Origin: Nitrososphaerota archaeon
GTDB lineage: Archaea; Thermoproteota; Nitrososphaeria; Nitrososphaerales; Nitrosopumilaceae
DNA: 64,000 bases
NCBI GenBank assembly: GCA_021323705.1
Contig: JAJPKL010000020.1
Location: 1 to 64,000, forward strand
Reading direction: 5' to 3'
In this document: piece by piece, positions 24,367 through 33,985 of the stretch
Layout: each line of letters opens with the position of its first letter
Position numbering within the stretch: the first letter of the stretch is position 1
The notes under the pieces: generated by a model
The model's database searches: none
Seen by the model: only the letters and a program-made list of their open reading frames with translations
Told to the model about the DNA's origin: nothing
Made by a program: the position numbers and the translations under genes

Positions 24367-24822
24367 TTGGTGGAAAAAGGCTACAAGGAATATCTCATAC
24401 TGAACAAAAACATCTTACTTGGATTCTTTGCATCTGTTACAGTCTCTGCAATTATTGCCCAGGTTTTGTCTTTGCAAGCAAAATATCTTAATAGTTCAGC
24501 AACTCTCGCAGTAGATTTATCCGTCTATTATGCAACTTTCTCAGGCTTTTTTTATGTTGATAACAAAAAGAAATATCGTCTAGATTCTGGAGAGTTGGAC
24601 AAGTCTAGACTAAAGTCCGATCTCATAAAAATAATCACGTCATTAGGATCAGGAGAAATAGTTTACAGTATATGCAGGTGGTCTATCCAATATTATATGC
24701 TAAACAGCGCCTATGAAGCATATATTGCGTCTGTTTTGGCCCAGTCTATTTCATTTGTTGTATATCTGATTTGGGTAAATTTGATAGCAAGATCTGTGAG
24801 ATTGTATAAAGATAAACTATAG
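24367..24822 (+). CDS. Hypothetical membrane protein
   Basis: A 151-residue protein with about three to four transmembrane helices (around residues 15-35, 45-63, 88-108 and 118-140) and a basic cytosolic loop DKSRLKSDLIKIIT. No family recognised. The TTG at 24367 (or GTG at 24370) lies 26-29 bases after CTTAATTTATC, a TATA element, so the message is likely leaderless. Confidence 0.62.
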   Translation: MVEKGYKEYLILNKNILLGFFASVTVSAIIAQVLSLQAKYLNSSATLAVDLSVYYATFSGFFYVDNKKKYRLDSGELDKSRLKSDLIKIITSLGSGEIVYSICRWSIQYYMLNSAYEAYIASVLAQSISFVVYLIWVNLIARSVRLYKDKL

Positions 24823-24950
24823 GATTTCTTTATACGAAAATTTTTGTGATAAATGCATCGCTTAATCCTTACTATGCGACAGACGAAGAAAGTAAAATAT
24901 CAGGTATTAAATTATTCATGTTAACTTAATATAAGGAACAAAAAGGATCG

Positions 24951-25703
24951 ATGACGTTGACTTTCCAAAAAGGCACCTTGATTCTGGTAGATTATACTGC
25001 CAAAGTAAAAGACACAAACCAAGTCTTTGAAACTACTAGAGAAGCTGATGCCAAGTCAAGCAATATCTTTGATGCAAATGTCAAGTACCAACCGCGACTT
25101 GTCTCAGTAGGCGAGTCTTGGGTACTCAAAGGTCTAGACGATGCACTACTTGCAGCAAATGGAGGCGACAAGCTCACAGTTGAGGTACCACCAGAGAAGG
25201 GATTTGGTGCAAGAGACACAAGCAAGGTCAGAATGATTCCGCTACGAAAGCTAGGTGATGATGCAGACAAGGTATCTGTCGGAGATACAATTGAACTTGA
25301 TGACAGAACTGGAATTATCAGATTCATAGGCTCAGGTAGAGTCCAAGTTGATTTCAATCACAGATTTGCAGGTAAGACAATTCTTTATGACGTAAATGTA
25401 ATCAAGTCTCTTGACACTGATCAGGATAAAATCATGGGATTGCTCAAAAGGAGATTCCCGCTTGATGACTCTAAACTAAAGTTTGAGATCAAGGGAACAC
25501 AACTTGATGTCAACATACCAGATGAGGCCATGATGATGGAAGGCCTTCAGGTAGTAAAGCGAGCAATTGCAAATGAAATATTCAAGTTTGTGCCAAGTCT
25601 TGAAAAGATAAACTTTGTAGAGGCATACAACAAAGCAAAACCGCAAGAAAAACCAGCAGAACAAAAGGCTGCTGAAAAGCCTGCACAGCCAAAAGCTGCC
25701 TAG
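24951..25703 (+). CDS. FKBP-type peptidyl-prolyl isomerase
   Basis: A 250-residue SlyD-like FKBP. The N-terminal FKBP half has LILVDYTAKVKDTNQVFETT, the SVGESWVLKGLDDALL motif and the active-site wall EVPPEKGFGARD; the inserted IF domain carries VSVGDTIELDDRTG and VQVDFNHRFAGKTI. A second alpha/beta domain (residues about 150-225) and a Pro/Ala/Glu/Lys-rich tail (KPAEQKAAEKPAQPKAA) follow. It speeds proline isomerisation and helps folding. It is convergent with the G1P dehydrogenase gene, their stop regions overlapping by 4 bases. Confidence 0.9.
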   Translation: MTLTFQKGTLILVDYTAKVKDTNQVFETTREADAKSSNIFDANVKYQPRLVSVGESWVLKGLDDALLAANGGDKLTVEVPPEKGFGARDTSKVRMIPLRKLGDDADKVSVGDTIELDDRTGIIRFIGSGRVQVDFNHRFAGKTILYDVNVIKSLDTDQDKIMGLLKRRFPLDDSKLKFEIKGTQLDVNIPDEAMMMEGLQVVKRAIANEIFKFVPSLEKINFVEAYNKAKPQEKPAEQKAAEKPAQPKAA

Positions 25704-26740
25704 AGGACACCAGTACTTTTTGCAAGGGTTATAGCTTTTTCCTCAGTCATTTTTACCTCGCTCAATATTGTATATCTTTCCGGTCTTAGCGACTGCGCAA
25801 TGGCAAGCGCTTTGGCCAATATCTGTGGAGACAATCCAATCTCTCTTGCCTTTGTTGGAGCGCCCACATTTTTTAGCATCTGAATAATCTTTTTCCAGTC
25901 CTGACCCTGAAGCTTGGCAATTAGTATTGCTCCAATGCCGCATTTTTCTCCATGCAGGCCTACACCAGGCTGCAGATAATCTACTGCATGTGAAAACAAA
26001 TGTTCTGCTCCAGAACAGGGTCTGCTAGAGCCTGCAATGCATGCAGCAACACCTGAGCTTATCAGGGCCTCTACAATCATTCTAACATCCGGTTTTTTCT
26101 TGAAATTTTTTGAATTATCAATCACTATTTTTGCGCTCATGGAGGCCAAGTTTGCTGCATAGGTACCAAAATATTCCCCGACCTTATCCCTAGCAAGCTC
26201 CCAGTCTCGCACAGCAGTAACCTTGGCCATTAGATCGCCGCAGCCGCTTGCAAGCAGCCTATGTGGAGCCTTCTTCAATATTTCGATATCAACAAAGACA
26301 CCAAGTGGAGCTGTGGCAACAATAGAATAGGGTTTGTCTCCGCGCAGGGACACAAACGGGCTTGCAATACCGTCATGTGAGGCTGAGGTTGGAACACTGA
26401 CAAACGGCTTTTTCAGCTTGAAGGCAATCATCTTTGCAATATCTACAGACCTGCCTCCACCAATTCCTACAATAAGATCGCTATTGTCATTTTTTATTTC
26501 AACCAGAGTCTTTTCTGCCGACTTGACGTCGTTGCTCGTACTGCGACGCCATGCATTTCTTATCTTGGATTTTTTAAGTGACTTGGAAACCTTCTTGTAT
26601 GTGATTTTTTTTACCTGATCGCCTGAAACAAGAGAAATTTTTCTTGGATTGGCAAGACCCTGCAGGAAACTTCCAATATCGTCAATGTTTTTCTCGCCTA
26701 CAACTATCTGCCTTGGTAGTTCCATGACATGTGAGGGCAT
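25700..26740 (-). CDS. egsA: NAD(P)-dependent glycerol-1-phosphate dehydrogenase
   Basis: Reduces dihydroxyacetone phosphate to sn-glycerol-1-phosphate, the backbone of archaeal ether lipids. The iron-alcohol-dehydrogenase/DHQ fold is visible: GIGGGRSVDIAK, VPTSASHDGIASP and the metal-binding His residues in SRPCSGAEHLFSHAVD and LHGEKCGIGA. The 346-residue length is standard. A hallmark of Archaea. The promoter lies between this gene and the divergent psmB. Confidence 0.96.
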   Translation of the reverse strand: MPSHVMELPRQIVVGEKNIDDIGSFLQGLANPRKISLVSGDQVKKITYKKVSKSLKKSKIRNAWRRSTSNDVKSAEKTLVEIKNDNSDLIVGIGGGRSVDIAKMIAFKLKKPFVSVPTSASHDGIASPFVSLRGDKPYSIVATAPLGVFVDIEILKKAPHRLLASGCGDLMAKVTAVRDWELARDKVGEYFGTYAANLASMSAKIVIDNSKNFKKKPDVRMIVEALISSGVAACIAGSSRPCSGAEHLFSHAVDYLQPGVGLHGEKCGIGAILIAKLQGQDWKKIIQMLKNVGAPTKAREIGLSPQILAKALAIAQSLRPERYTILSEVKMTEEKAITLAKSTGVL

Positions 26741-26846
26741 GAGTTTTTCCTCAAATCTCGTTATTTATCAATATCCACAACTTGCAGTAACACCTTTAAA
26801 GCGGTGTAATGCTAGTCAAGGTATCTCTAGTTAGGGAGAATGTTAT

Positions 26847-27479
26847 TTGTCAGACTATATTGAACAACACACATTTCATGGAACAACAACGGTAGGCATT
26901 GCCTGCACGGATGGAGTAGTCTTGTGCGCAGACATGAGAGCAAGCGCTGGCTATTTCATTGCAAACAACAACACAATGAAGATTCAAAAGATCGATAACC
27001 ATGCAGGCATGACCATAGCCGGAGGAGTAGCAGATGCTCAAAACGTCACTGACATGCTGAGATATCACTGCAACATTCACAGAATAGAGAAGGGAGAATA
27101 TCTTCCAATCAAGTCAATTGCAAGACTTGCATCACTAATCTTCTTCCAGAATAGATACTATCCATTCATAGCCGATATTCTTGTAGGTGGATATGACAAA
27201 CAAGGACCAGCACTATACAATATCGATATGTTCGGCTCTCTTGACAAGAAAAATTATGTCACAACGGGAAGTGGTTCCCCAGTAGCATATGGTCTGCTTG
27301 AAAGCGAATATCGAGACGGACTTGCAGTAGAAGAAGGCAAAATAATTGCACTACGAGCTGTCAAGGCTGCAATAACAAGAAACATCGGAACAGGTGACGG
27401 AATAAACGTGGCAATAATTGACAAGCAGGGATACCGACTCTTAACGAAAGAACAGAAAAAAGCCATCATTACGCTCTAA
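26847..27479 (+). CDS. psmB: 20S proteasome beta subunit
   Basis: N-terminal nucleophile protease of the proteasome core. A 12-residue propeptide ends in HG before the catalytic Thr13 (T1 of the mature form: TTTVGI); the helper residues Asp17 (Asp29 here) and Lys33 (Lys45 here, in TMKIQKI) are present, and SGSPVAYGLLE gives the S129/D166/S169 region. The 210-residue length is normal. Starts with TTG at 26847. Eight bases separate it from the downstream FttA gene, so the two are likely co-transcribed. Confidence 0.94.
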   Translation: MSDYIEQHTFHGTTTVGIACTDGVVLCADMRASAGYFIANNNTMKIQKIDNHAGMTIAGGVADAQNVTDMLRYHCNIHRIEKGEYLPIKSIARLASLIFFQNRYYPFIADILVGGYDKQGPALYNIDMFGSLDKKNYVTTGSGSPVAYGLLESEYRDGLAVEEGKIIALRAVKAAITRNIGTGDGINVAIIDKQGYRLLTKEQKKAIITL

Positions 27480-27487
27480 GTGATTTA

Positions 27488-29419
27488 ATGCAAAGAAAAC
27501 AGCAACAAAGAGAAATGTCGCCATTACCCAATATCATGGGCACCATACTTCAAAGTATACCAAAAGAGGCAGAGGTGACCAAGATAGAGTATGAGGGTCC
27601 AAGAATTGCAATTTACACAAAAAACCCCAGATATCTAATGGAGCACAACGATGTCATTTCTAACATGGTCAATGTAATAAAAAAGAGAATTGTAGTTCGA
27701 ACAGAAGAATCTATCAGAAAGAACGAGGAGGAGGCAAGACAGATTCTCACCCAAATGCTTCCAAAGGACATTGAGTTGCGCGGAACCTTCTTTGATACCG
27801 CAACAGGCGAGCTTACAATTGAGGTAAAGCATCCGTGGCTTCTGAGCAACAACGAGTCTTTCAATATTGCAGACTTGGTCTCAAAGATAGGCTGGCGTGT
27901 TAGAATAAGAAAAGCAACAACAATCCAGTCCCAAACCATCCAGACAATAAACTATAACCTCAAGATATCATCTTCAGAGAGAAGCAAGCACCTCCGACAG
28001 GTAGGCGAGCAGATCTTTAGGCCAAAACTGTCTGAGGACGCCGAGGTCTCATTGATCACCCTTGGTGGATTCAGCCAGGTGGGCAGGTCATGTATGCTAT
28101 TGAATACGCATGAAAGCAAGGTCCTAATTGACTGTGGCGTAAACCCAGGTGCTCGAAGCCCAATGGAGGCGTTTCCTCGCCTTGACTGGGCAAACATCAC
28201 GCTTGACGAGCTTGATGCCGTTGTTATTAGCCATGCCCACCTTGACCATACGGGATTTCTACCAGTCTTGTTCAAATACGGCTACAAGGGGCCAGTTTAC
28301 TGCACAGAACCAACCCTTCCGATGATGAACCTGATTCAGCTTGATGCCATCAAGGTTGCTGCTGCTCAAGGCAAGGTTCCGCTGTACTCTGAAAGAGATG
28401 TCAAGCAGATAATGAAGCAGACAATACCTCTTGCTTATGGCACTGTTACGGATATCTCCCCTGACATCAAACTTGTCTTCTCAAACGCAGGACACATCTT
28501 GGGTTCCGCGTCGTGTCATTTTCACATAGGTAATGGAAACCACAATTTTGTTTACACTGGTGATCTAAAGTATGGCAAATCTATGCTCTTTGAGAGTGCA
28601 TCGTGGAATTTCCCAAGGGTTGAGACACTCTTAATTGAGAGCACATATGGTGCAAAAGAGGACATACAGGCCACAAGAGAAGAAGTTGAGGGCGCATTTA
28701 TCAAATCAGTAAACGAGACACTACGAAATGGTGGCAAGGTGCTGATTCCAATTCCAGCGGTGGGTCGTGCACAGGAATTAATGATGGTAATTGATCAATA
28801 CATGAAAGCAGGACAGCTCATGGAAGCACCTGTCTTTACAGAAGGAATGATTGCAGAGGCAACTGCAATTCATGAAGCATATCCAGAATATTTGGCACGC
28901 GACTTGAGAGAAAAAATACTTAGCACAGAAGAAAATCCGTTTGATTCTGAATACTTTACAAATATTGAACACTCTGATGCAAGAGAAGAACCACTTCGCG
29001 AGGGTCCCTGCATCATCATGGCAACTTCCGGTATGCTAGAAGGTGGGCCAGTGCTTGAATACTTTAAAAACATAGCACCAGTGCAAAAGAACAAGATCCT
29101 CTTTGTGTCATATCAGGTAAATGGTACTCTTGGAAGAAGGGTGCTTGACGGTTCAAGGCAGGTGTCAGTTGTAGGAAAGGACGGAAAGGTTGAGATAATC
29201 AACATAAACTGTTCAACTGAAAAACTTGATGGATTCAGCGGACACAGCGACTACAACCAGCTAATGTCATACGTACACAAGCTCAGACCAAAACTTCGTA
29301 GAGTAATTGTAAACCACGGCGAGAGAAGAAAATGCGAGAATCTTGCAAGTTCTATTCACAGAATGTTTAGAATTGCAACAACCTGTCCACAAGTACAAGA
29401 AGGCATCAGACTACTTTAA
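27488..29419 (+). CDS. beta-CASP ribonuclease FttA (aCPSF1)
   Basis: Archaeal transcription-termination factor that cleaves nascent RNA downstream of genes. It is a 643-residue protein with two N-terminal KH domains (about residues 1-145), a metallo-beta-lactamase core with SHAHLDHTG near residue 248 and DCGVNPGARS, and a beta-CASP domain (IPIPAVGRAQE, MATSGMLEGGP) ending in SGHSDYNQL and VNHGE. The KH domains mark FttA rather than bacterial-type RNase J. Its stop overlaps the convergent sepF gene by 9 bases. Confidence 0.95.
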   Translation: MQRKQQQREMSPLPNIMGTILQSIPKEAEVTKIEYEGPRIAIYTKNPRYLMEHNDVISNMVNVIKKRIVVRTEESIRKNEEEARQILTQMLPKDIELRGTFFDTATGELTIEVKHPWLLSNNESFNIADLVSKIGWRVRIRKATTIQSQTIQTINYNLKISSSERSKHLRQVGEQIFRPKLSEDAEVSLITLGGFSQVGRSCMLLNTHESKVLIDCGVNPGARSPMEAFPRLDWANITLDELDAVVISHAHLDHTGFLPVLFKYGYKGPVYCTEPTLPMMNLIQLDAIKVAAAQGKVPLYSERDVKQIMKQTIPLAYGTVTDISPDIKLVFSNAGHILGSASCHFHIGNGNHNFVYTGDLKYGKSMLFESASWNFPRVETLLIESTYGAKEDIQATREEVEGAFIKSVNETLRNGGKVLIPIPAVGRAQELMMVIDQYMKAGQLMEAPVFTEGMIAEATAIHEAYPEYLARDLREKILSTEENPFDSEYFTNIEHSDAREEPLREGPCIIMATSGMLEGGPVLEYFKNIAPVQKNKILFVSYQVNGTLGRRVLDGSRQVSVVGKDGKVEIININCSTEKLDGFSGHSDYNQLMSYVHKLRPKLRRVIVNHGERRKCENLASSIHRMFRIATTCPQVQEGIRLL

Positions 29420-29689
29420 GTCGTATTCTGCCCTCCAGATTTTAACACCTGAAGGAGTCACAATAATTCTTTCTTCTCCCAATCTTGCAATGTCAGCATC
29501 ATTGGTCTTTGCAATGCTGTAAATCTCTTCCACCGTCTTTCTTAGCTCATCTACGTTTTTTTGTGCAAGCGGAGTAACACGCAGAACCAAGATCATCCCC
29601 TTTTTGATATCTTCTTTTACAGTATGGATGTCGCTATAGTCCCGAAGCGTAATGGCCTTGAGATATGTAGGGGCCTTTTGTGTCTGCAT
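29411..29689 (-). CDS. sepF: SepF-like cell-division protein
   Basis: A 92-residue protein with the SepF core KGMILVLRVTPLA, then ARLGEERIIVTPSGVKIW. In Archaea SepF anchors FtsZ to the membrane, but Thaumarchaeota divide mainly with Cdv proteins, so its role here is uncertain. The N-terminus lacks an obvious amphipathic membrane anchor. It overlaps the fttA stop region. Confidence 0.82.
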   Translation of the reverse strand: MQTQKAPTYLKAITLRDYSDIHTVKEDIKKGMILVLRVTPLAQKNVDELRKTVEEIYSIAKTNDADIARLGEERIIVTPSGVKIWRAEYDLK

Positions 29690-29759
29690 GATCTGTATGC
29701 AAATATCTCCCTCAAAAAGGCTTTGCAGTCAATTGCAATTCACAGACTAGCTTGCTTGA

Positions 29760-30764
29760 CTAAATTCTGTATTTGAGATACTCTGACTCGGAAATGGCAC
29801 CAGCTGAAATCTCTGACCCTATGTCATTTTTTTGTGTAATGACTATGCCGGGTAATTCCTTTGGAGCATCGGAATATCGAAAAGTAATGTCTGAAGCTAG
29901 TTTTAAATTAGTCTGAGAATCGTCTCCTCGCAAAAGAGAAACTGGGCCGACATGATCTTTTGTTTCAAGCAGTACATCGCCGGAAAGTGCAAGGGCCTTT
30001 AGCATCTCATTTTCATCTTTATTTCTTCCGACAATCAATTTTGTCTTTGCATCAAATCTGAAATGCCTTCCAATCTTTAAGAGATCAATGTCATTTGTTG
30101 TGGGAGTCTCTGTGTGATTAAAAAGATCTTTTGCTCTTAATGCAAACTTTGGGTCAGTGAGCAGACAGCCGCCACCAGCATTTGGAGGATCTTGAAATCC
30201 AAACTTTTCTGCAAGCTTCAATTGTTCCTTCCTTGATCGTCCGCGGATCATTCCAAGGTCTTCTCGTTTTATCAGTCCCCTCTCTTCTGGTTCTGTTTTT
30301 GGTAGCAGGGCACCGGAAAGTGGCCTTACAATCTTTCCCTCAAGTCCAGCTTCTTTTTCTATGGTACGAAGTGCAGGTCCATGCTGTGACATTGGTCTTT
30401 GGCCAAGCACCTCTCCTGAAATAACAAACTCTGCACCAATGTCTTCCATCACTTTTTTTCCAGCCTTGAACATCATTGCCCGACAATCTATGCATGGATT
30501 CATGCCCGAACCAAATCCATGCTTTGGATTTTTGAGCATCTCGATGTACTCGTCTGCAAGATATACTGTCTTTAGATCTACATCTAACATGTCTGCAGTC
30601 TCGCGAATCTCAAAACCGCAACCTCTTCCACAATCAAAATCGCAAAACGGTGTCTTGATTGCAACAGCAGTTACATCAAATCCTTGATTTTGCATCATCT
30701 TTACCGCTAGTCTGCTGTCGAGCCCTCCTGAAAGTAATGCTACGACTTTCTTTTTTTCTTCCAC
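29760..30764 (-). CDS. PP-loop ATPase, tRNA thiolation type
   Basis: A 334-residue PP-loop enzyme: SGGLDS at residues 12-17 is the ATP pyrophosphatase motif, and NPCIDCR near residue 90 gives a CxxC site as in MnmA-type enzymes; a CDFDCGRGC cluster near residue 43 and GGGCLLTDP near residue 200 add more cysteines. It likely activates a tRNA (or a cofactor) for sulfur insertion; the exact substrate is not clear. It lies head-to-head with the peptidase gene, 47 bases apart. Confidence 0.75.
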   Translation of the reverse strand: MEEKKKVVALLSGGLDSRLAVKMMQNQGFDVTAVAIKTPFCDFDCGRGCGFEIRETADMLDVDLKTVYLADEYIEMLKNPKHGFGSGMNPCIDCRAMMFKAGKKVMEDIGAEFVISGEVLGQRPMSQHGPALRTIEKEAGLEGKIVRPLSGALLPKTEPEERGLIKREDLGMIRGRSRKEQLKLAEKFGFQDPPNAGGGCLLTDPKFALRAKDLFNHTETPTTNDIDLLKIGRHFRFDAKTKLIVGRNKDENEMLKALALSGDVLLETKDHVGPVSLLRGDDSQTNLKLASDITFRYSDAPKELPGIVITQKNDIGSEISAGAISESEYLKYRI

Positions 30765-30811
30765 AGGACAAAAACTTGGCTTCCGTTATCTAAACTTTCC
30801 AACAAACATAA

Positions 30812-31900
30812 ATGAAGATGAGGTCAAGTTTGAGATTGATGCAGAACCGAAGAAAAAATCTCTTAAAATTTTGTAATAACTTGGAGTGTGACACACTAGT
30901 TGCCTTTGAGCCTGAAAACCTATTTTACATGACTGGATTTTGGGGCGAGGCAATTGGAATACTTGACAGGACTGGCGCAACCATCATAGCGCCGGAGCTT
31001 GAGGTAGGGCGCGCCAAGGAAGAATCAATTAACTGCAAGGTAATCAAGTCAGAGCGCGGCAAGGGCTCACTGTCTACTCTAATCCAAGCCGTAAAAAACA
31101 GGAAGATCTGCACAGATACGAACAACTATGATATGGTCCAGTCACTCAAAAAGAGCCTTCCACGCGTAAGGTCTACAACTGAGCCTTTCTACCAGGCGCG
31201 GCAGGTAAAGGACAGGGACGAGATTGCCATTCTACAAAAGTGCTCCTCTATTCTTGATGAGATGTATGAGCTCTGCGTGGACGAAATCAAGATTGGAATG
31301 TCAGAGATGGAACTTCAAACTATTTTAATGTCTTATGCAATGGAAAGGGGCGCCTTTGCCACAGGCTACAAATCCACCCTTCAACCCCTTATCATAGCAG
31401 GGGGGCCAAACAGCGCACTTCCGCATGCGCAGGTAACTGAAAGGAGATTTCAAGACGGAGACATGATTGTAGTAGACCTTACACTACGCCACAAGGGGTA
31501 TGTCTCTGATGCAACAAGGACATTTGGCCTAGGTACAATATCTGCAGAGGCAAGAAAGGTCTACGATATTGTAAAAAGATCACAGGAGGCAGGCCTGCAT
31601 GCAGTAAAACCCGGAGTCTCTTGCAAATCAGTAGATGATGCATGCCGAAAAATAATTACAAAGAAAGGATATGGAAAATATTTCATCCATTCAACAGGTC
31701 ACGGAATAGGACTTGAAGTGCACGAGCTTCCAAATCTTGGCCCATCAAGCAAAGCCATATTATCAAAGAACATGGCAGTTACAGTAGAGCCTGGAATCTA
31801 TCTGCCGAAAAAATTTGGTGTGAGAATTGAGGATTCAGTTATCGTTGGACCAAAAGCAAATGTCATGCACAAGTTCACAAAAGAATTGATTGTTATCTGA
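30812..31900 (+). CDS. M24-family Xaa-Pro aminopeptidase
   Basis: Metallopeptidase cleaving an N-terminal residue before proline. The M24 metal ligands are visible in order: DLTLRHKGYVSDATRT (two Asp), HSTGHGIGLEVHE (His), VEPGIYLP (Glu) and RIEDSVIV (Glu). The N-terminal creatinase-like domain precedes it. The 362-residue length is normal. An alternative start at ATG 30839 would remove nine basic residues. Convergent with coaBC by 2 bases. Confidence 0.9.
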   Translation: MKMRSSLRLMQNRRKNLLKFCNNLECDTLVAFEPENLFYMTGFWGEAIGILDRTGATIIAPELEVGRAKEESINCKVIKSERGKGSLSTLIQAVKNRKICTDTNNYDMVQSLKKSLPRVRSTTEPFYQARQVKDRDEIAILQKCSSILDEMYELCVDEIKIGMSEMELQTILMSYAMERGAFATGYKSTLQPLIIAGGPNSALPHAQVTERRFQDGDMIVVDLTLRHKGYVSDATRTFGLGTISAEARKVYDIVKRSQEAGLHAVKPGVSCKSVDDACRKIITKKGYGKYFIHSTGHGIGLEVHELPNLGPSSKAILSKNMAVTVEPGIYLPKKFGVRIEDSVIVGPKANVMHKFTKELIVI

Positions 31901-31902
31901 GA

Positions 31903-33144
31903 TTAGAGATCAAAATTTTCTGCAAATCGTCGTTTTATCTGGTTGGCAACAAACTTTGCTATCTTTTCCTTGTCTTTCCATCCAGATTCCAACTTACTTT
32001 TAGAGTCAACAACGATTACGTTGTTTTGATTTGGATTTTTTTTATACCTTGTACCAATGTCATTTGCAACTATCATGTCGGCACCAGATTCCTCCATCTT
32101 TTTGCGCGACAATGCAACTAGTTTTTCTTTTGATACGTTAGTTTCCGCCTTGAACCCTACCAAGAACACGTCTTTTTGAAGCTTCTTTACCTCGTTTATT
32201 ATCTTTGGAACTTTGTCAAGTTTTACTACAATCCTGTCTGCAGTGCTCTTTATCTTTGTCTTGTTTGGCTTTTCAACAGTATAATCAGATACGGCTGCAG
32301 CAAGTATCACCAGATCAAATTTTCTTTGCATCTCACGCCGTACTGCCTCCCGCATTTCCTTGCTTGTCTCTACTCTCACAACTTTGGCCCCCTTGGGAGG
32401 CAATTCTGTGCCTGGGCCGTAGATGAGTGTGACCCTTGCGCCATATGAGACAAATTCTTTTGCAAGCAGGACGCCTGTCTTGCCAGAGCTCTGGTTGGTG
32501 ATTACCCGTATTGGGTCGATGTACTCTACAGTAGGGCCTGCAGTTATGAGCACCTTCCTGCCTTCAAATACAGGAGACGCGCCAAATTTTTTCAACACAA
32601 AGTCAAGCACTTCTTCAGGCTCGGCAGCTTTTGCTTTTCCTTCGACAAACTGCGGCACAATAAAACTCACCTTGTTTTTTAAAAATTCAATATTCCTTGT
32701 TACAGCAGGATTCTCATACATGGCCCTGTGCATTGCAAGTGAGATTATTATTGGAATCTTGGCTCCAAATCCAACACTTAGAACCGTAGAAATTGGTGTA
32801 TCGTCTATTCCATGTGCAAGTTTTCCAAGAGTATTTGCAGTACAAGGATACACCACAATCAAGTCAGATTGTTTGTAGTCTGCAACCTTGATGTGTTCAA
32901 GGCCTCCTGTTAGCTTTGTTATGACATCGTTTCCCGTTGCCCACTTGAAGTAGCTGGGCTTGATAAGATCGGTTGCTGCCTTGCTTGCAACACAGACTAC
33001 ATCTGCACCATGTCGCATAAAGAGCCTTGCAAGCTCAATTGACTTGTATGCAGCAACACTTCCTGTTATGCATAGTACGATTTTTTTTCCAGCAAGCTCT
33101 GTACCATCGGAGCTTACAATATCTAGGGAAGGATGTTCACGCAA
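31903..33144 (-). CDS. coaBC: CoaBC: phosphopantothenoylcysteine synthetase/decarboxylase
   Basis: Bifunctional enzyme of CoA synthesis: the N-terminal flavoprotein CoaC decarboxylates phosphopantothenoylcysteine (CITGSVAAYKSIELARL, AMHRAMYENPAV) and the C-terminal CoaB joins phosphopantothenate with cysteine (ITAGPTVEYIDPIRVITNQSSG, with later AAVSDY and KIKS). The 413-residue length is standard. Last of four CoA genes transcribed together; its start overlaps panB by 8 bases. Confidence 0.95.
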   Translation of the reverse strand: MREHPSLDIVSSDGTELAGKKIVLCITGSVAAYKSIELARLFMRHGADVVCVASKAATDLIKPSYFKWATGNDVITKLTGGLEHIKVADYKQSDLIVVYPCTANTLGKLAHGIDDTPISTVLSVGFGAKIPIIISLAMHRAMYENPAVTRNIEFLKNKVSFIVPQFVEGKAKAAEPEEVLDFVLKKFGASPVFEGRKVLITAGPTVEYIDPIRVITNQSSGKTGVLLAKEFVSYGARVTLIYGPGTELPPKGAKVVRVETSKEMREAVRREMQRKFDLVILAAAVSDYTVEKPNKTKIKSTADRIVVKLDKVPKIINEVKKLQKDVFLVGFKAETNVSKEKLVALSRKKMEESGADMIVANDIGTRYKKNPNQNNVIVVDSKSKLESGWKDKEKIAKFVANQIKRRFAENFDL

Positions 33145-33985
33145 TTTCTTTTTTCAACCTTTCAAGTTCAGTTTTTTCCATCGAAAAAGAGTGCTCCTGT
33201 GACGGAAACTTGCCAGATATCACGTCATTTCTGTATGCCGTAACAGCTTTTACTATATCTGCAGAGAGCTCAAGATAGCGCTTGGCAAACTTGGGCTTGA
33301 TCTTTTCATATAGTCCCAAAATGTCATGAACAACAAGGACCTGCCCATCGCAGTCAGGACCTGAGCCTATTCCAATTGTTGGAATTGCAACAGATTCCGT
33401 TATTATCTTGGATACCTCTCTTGTCACCATTTCTAATACAATGCCAAAGGCACCTGCTTCTTCCAACGCCTTTGCGTTCTGGATTAGGACAAGAGCAGTA
33501 TCTTTTGTCTTTGCCTGTACCTTGTAGCCTTCCTGAAGCGTAGTCGTTTGAGGTTGAAATCCAATGTGGCCCATGACTGGTATGCCAATTTCTACAATTG
33601 ACTTGACAGTATCTTTTATCTCAACTCCACCTTCCAGCTTTACTGCGTCGGCTCCTGCCTTGACAAGCCTGCCGGCATTTTCTATTGCCTGCGACTTGGA
33701 CGCTTGGTATGACATGAAAGGCATGTCTGCAACAACCATGGCATTCTGTCTGCCCCTGCTCACGGCTTGGGTGAAAAAACACATCTGCTCCATTGTAACA
33801 GGAATCGTATTTTCATAACCTAGCATCACCATGCCGCCGCTGTCTCCAACCAAAAGTATATCGACACCTCCTTTGTCGCAAAGTTGTGCGGTGGTAAAGT
33901 CATATGCAGTGATCACCGAGATCTTTTTTGTTCCTTTCATTGAAAGAATCTCTCTTGCAGATTTAGGCATGCGACAATCTCCCAA
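33137..33985 (-). CDS. panB: 3-methyl-2-oxobutanoate hydroxymethyltransferase PanB
   Basis: Makes ketopantoate from 2-oxoisovalerate and a folate C1 unit. Signatures are VITAYDFTTAQL, GDSGGMVMLGYENT, DMPFMSYQ, VKLEGG and IGIGSGPDCDGQVLV. The 282-residue length is normal. Part of the CoA operon; overlaps PPS by 23 bases. Confidence 0.95.
   Translation of the reverse strand: MGDCRMPKSAREILSMKGTKKISVITAYDFTTAQLCDKGGVDILLVGDSGGMVMLGYENTIPVTMEQMCFFTQAVSRGRQNAMVVADMPFMSYQASKSQAIENAGRLVKAGADAVKLEGGVEIKDTVKSIVEIGIPVMGHIGFQPQTTTLQEGYKVQAKTKDTALVLIQNAKALEEAGAFGIVLEMVTREVSKIITESVAIPTIGIGSGPDCDGQVLVVHDILGLYEKIKPKFAKRYLELSADIVKAVTAYRNDVISGKFPSQEHSFSMEKTELERLKKEIA

Noticed and set aside
26847-27479. Apparent loss of catalytic Lys in the proteasome beta subunit (DMR instead of DKR)
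   Set aside because: Counting from the mature Thr1 places Lys33 at TMKIQKI, which is present; the DKR lysine is a different residue.
27690-27705. GTTCGAAC sequence like the 15-bp palindrome
   Set aside because: Within the fttA coding region (Val-Arg-Thr codons) and lacks the 7-base centre; coincidence.
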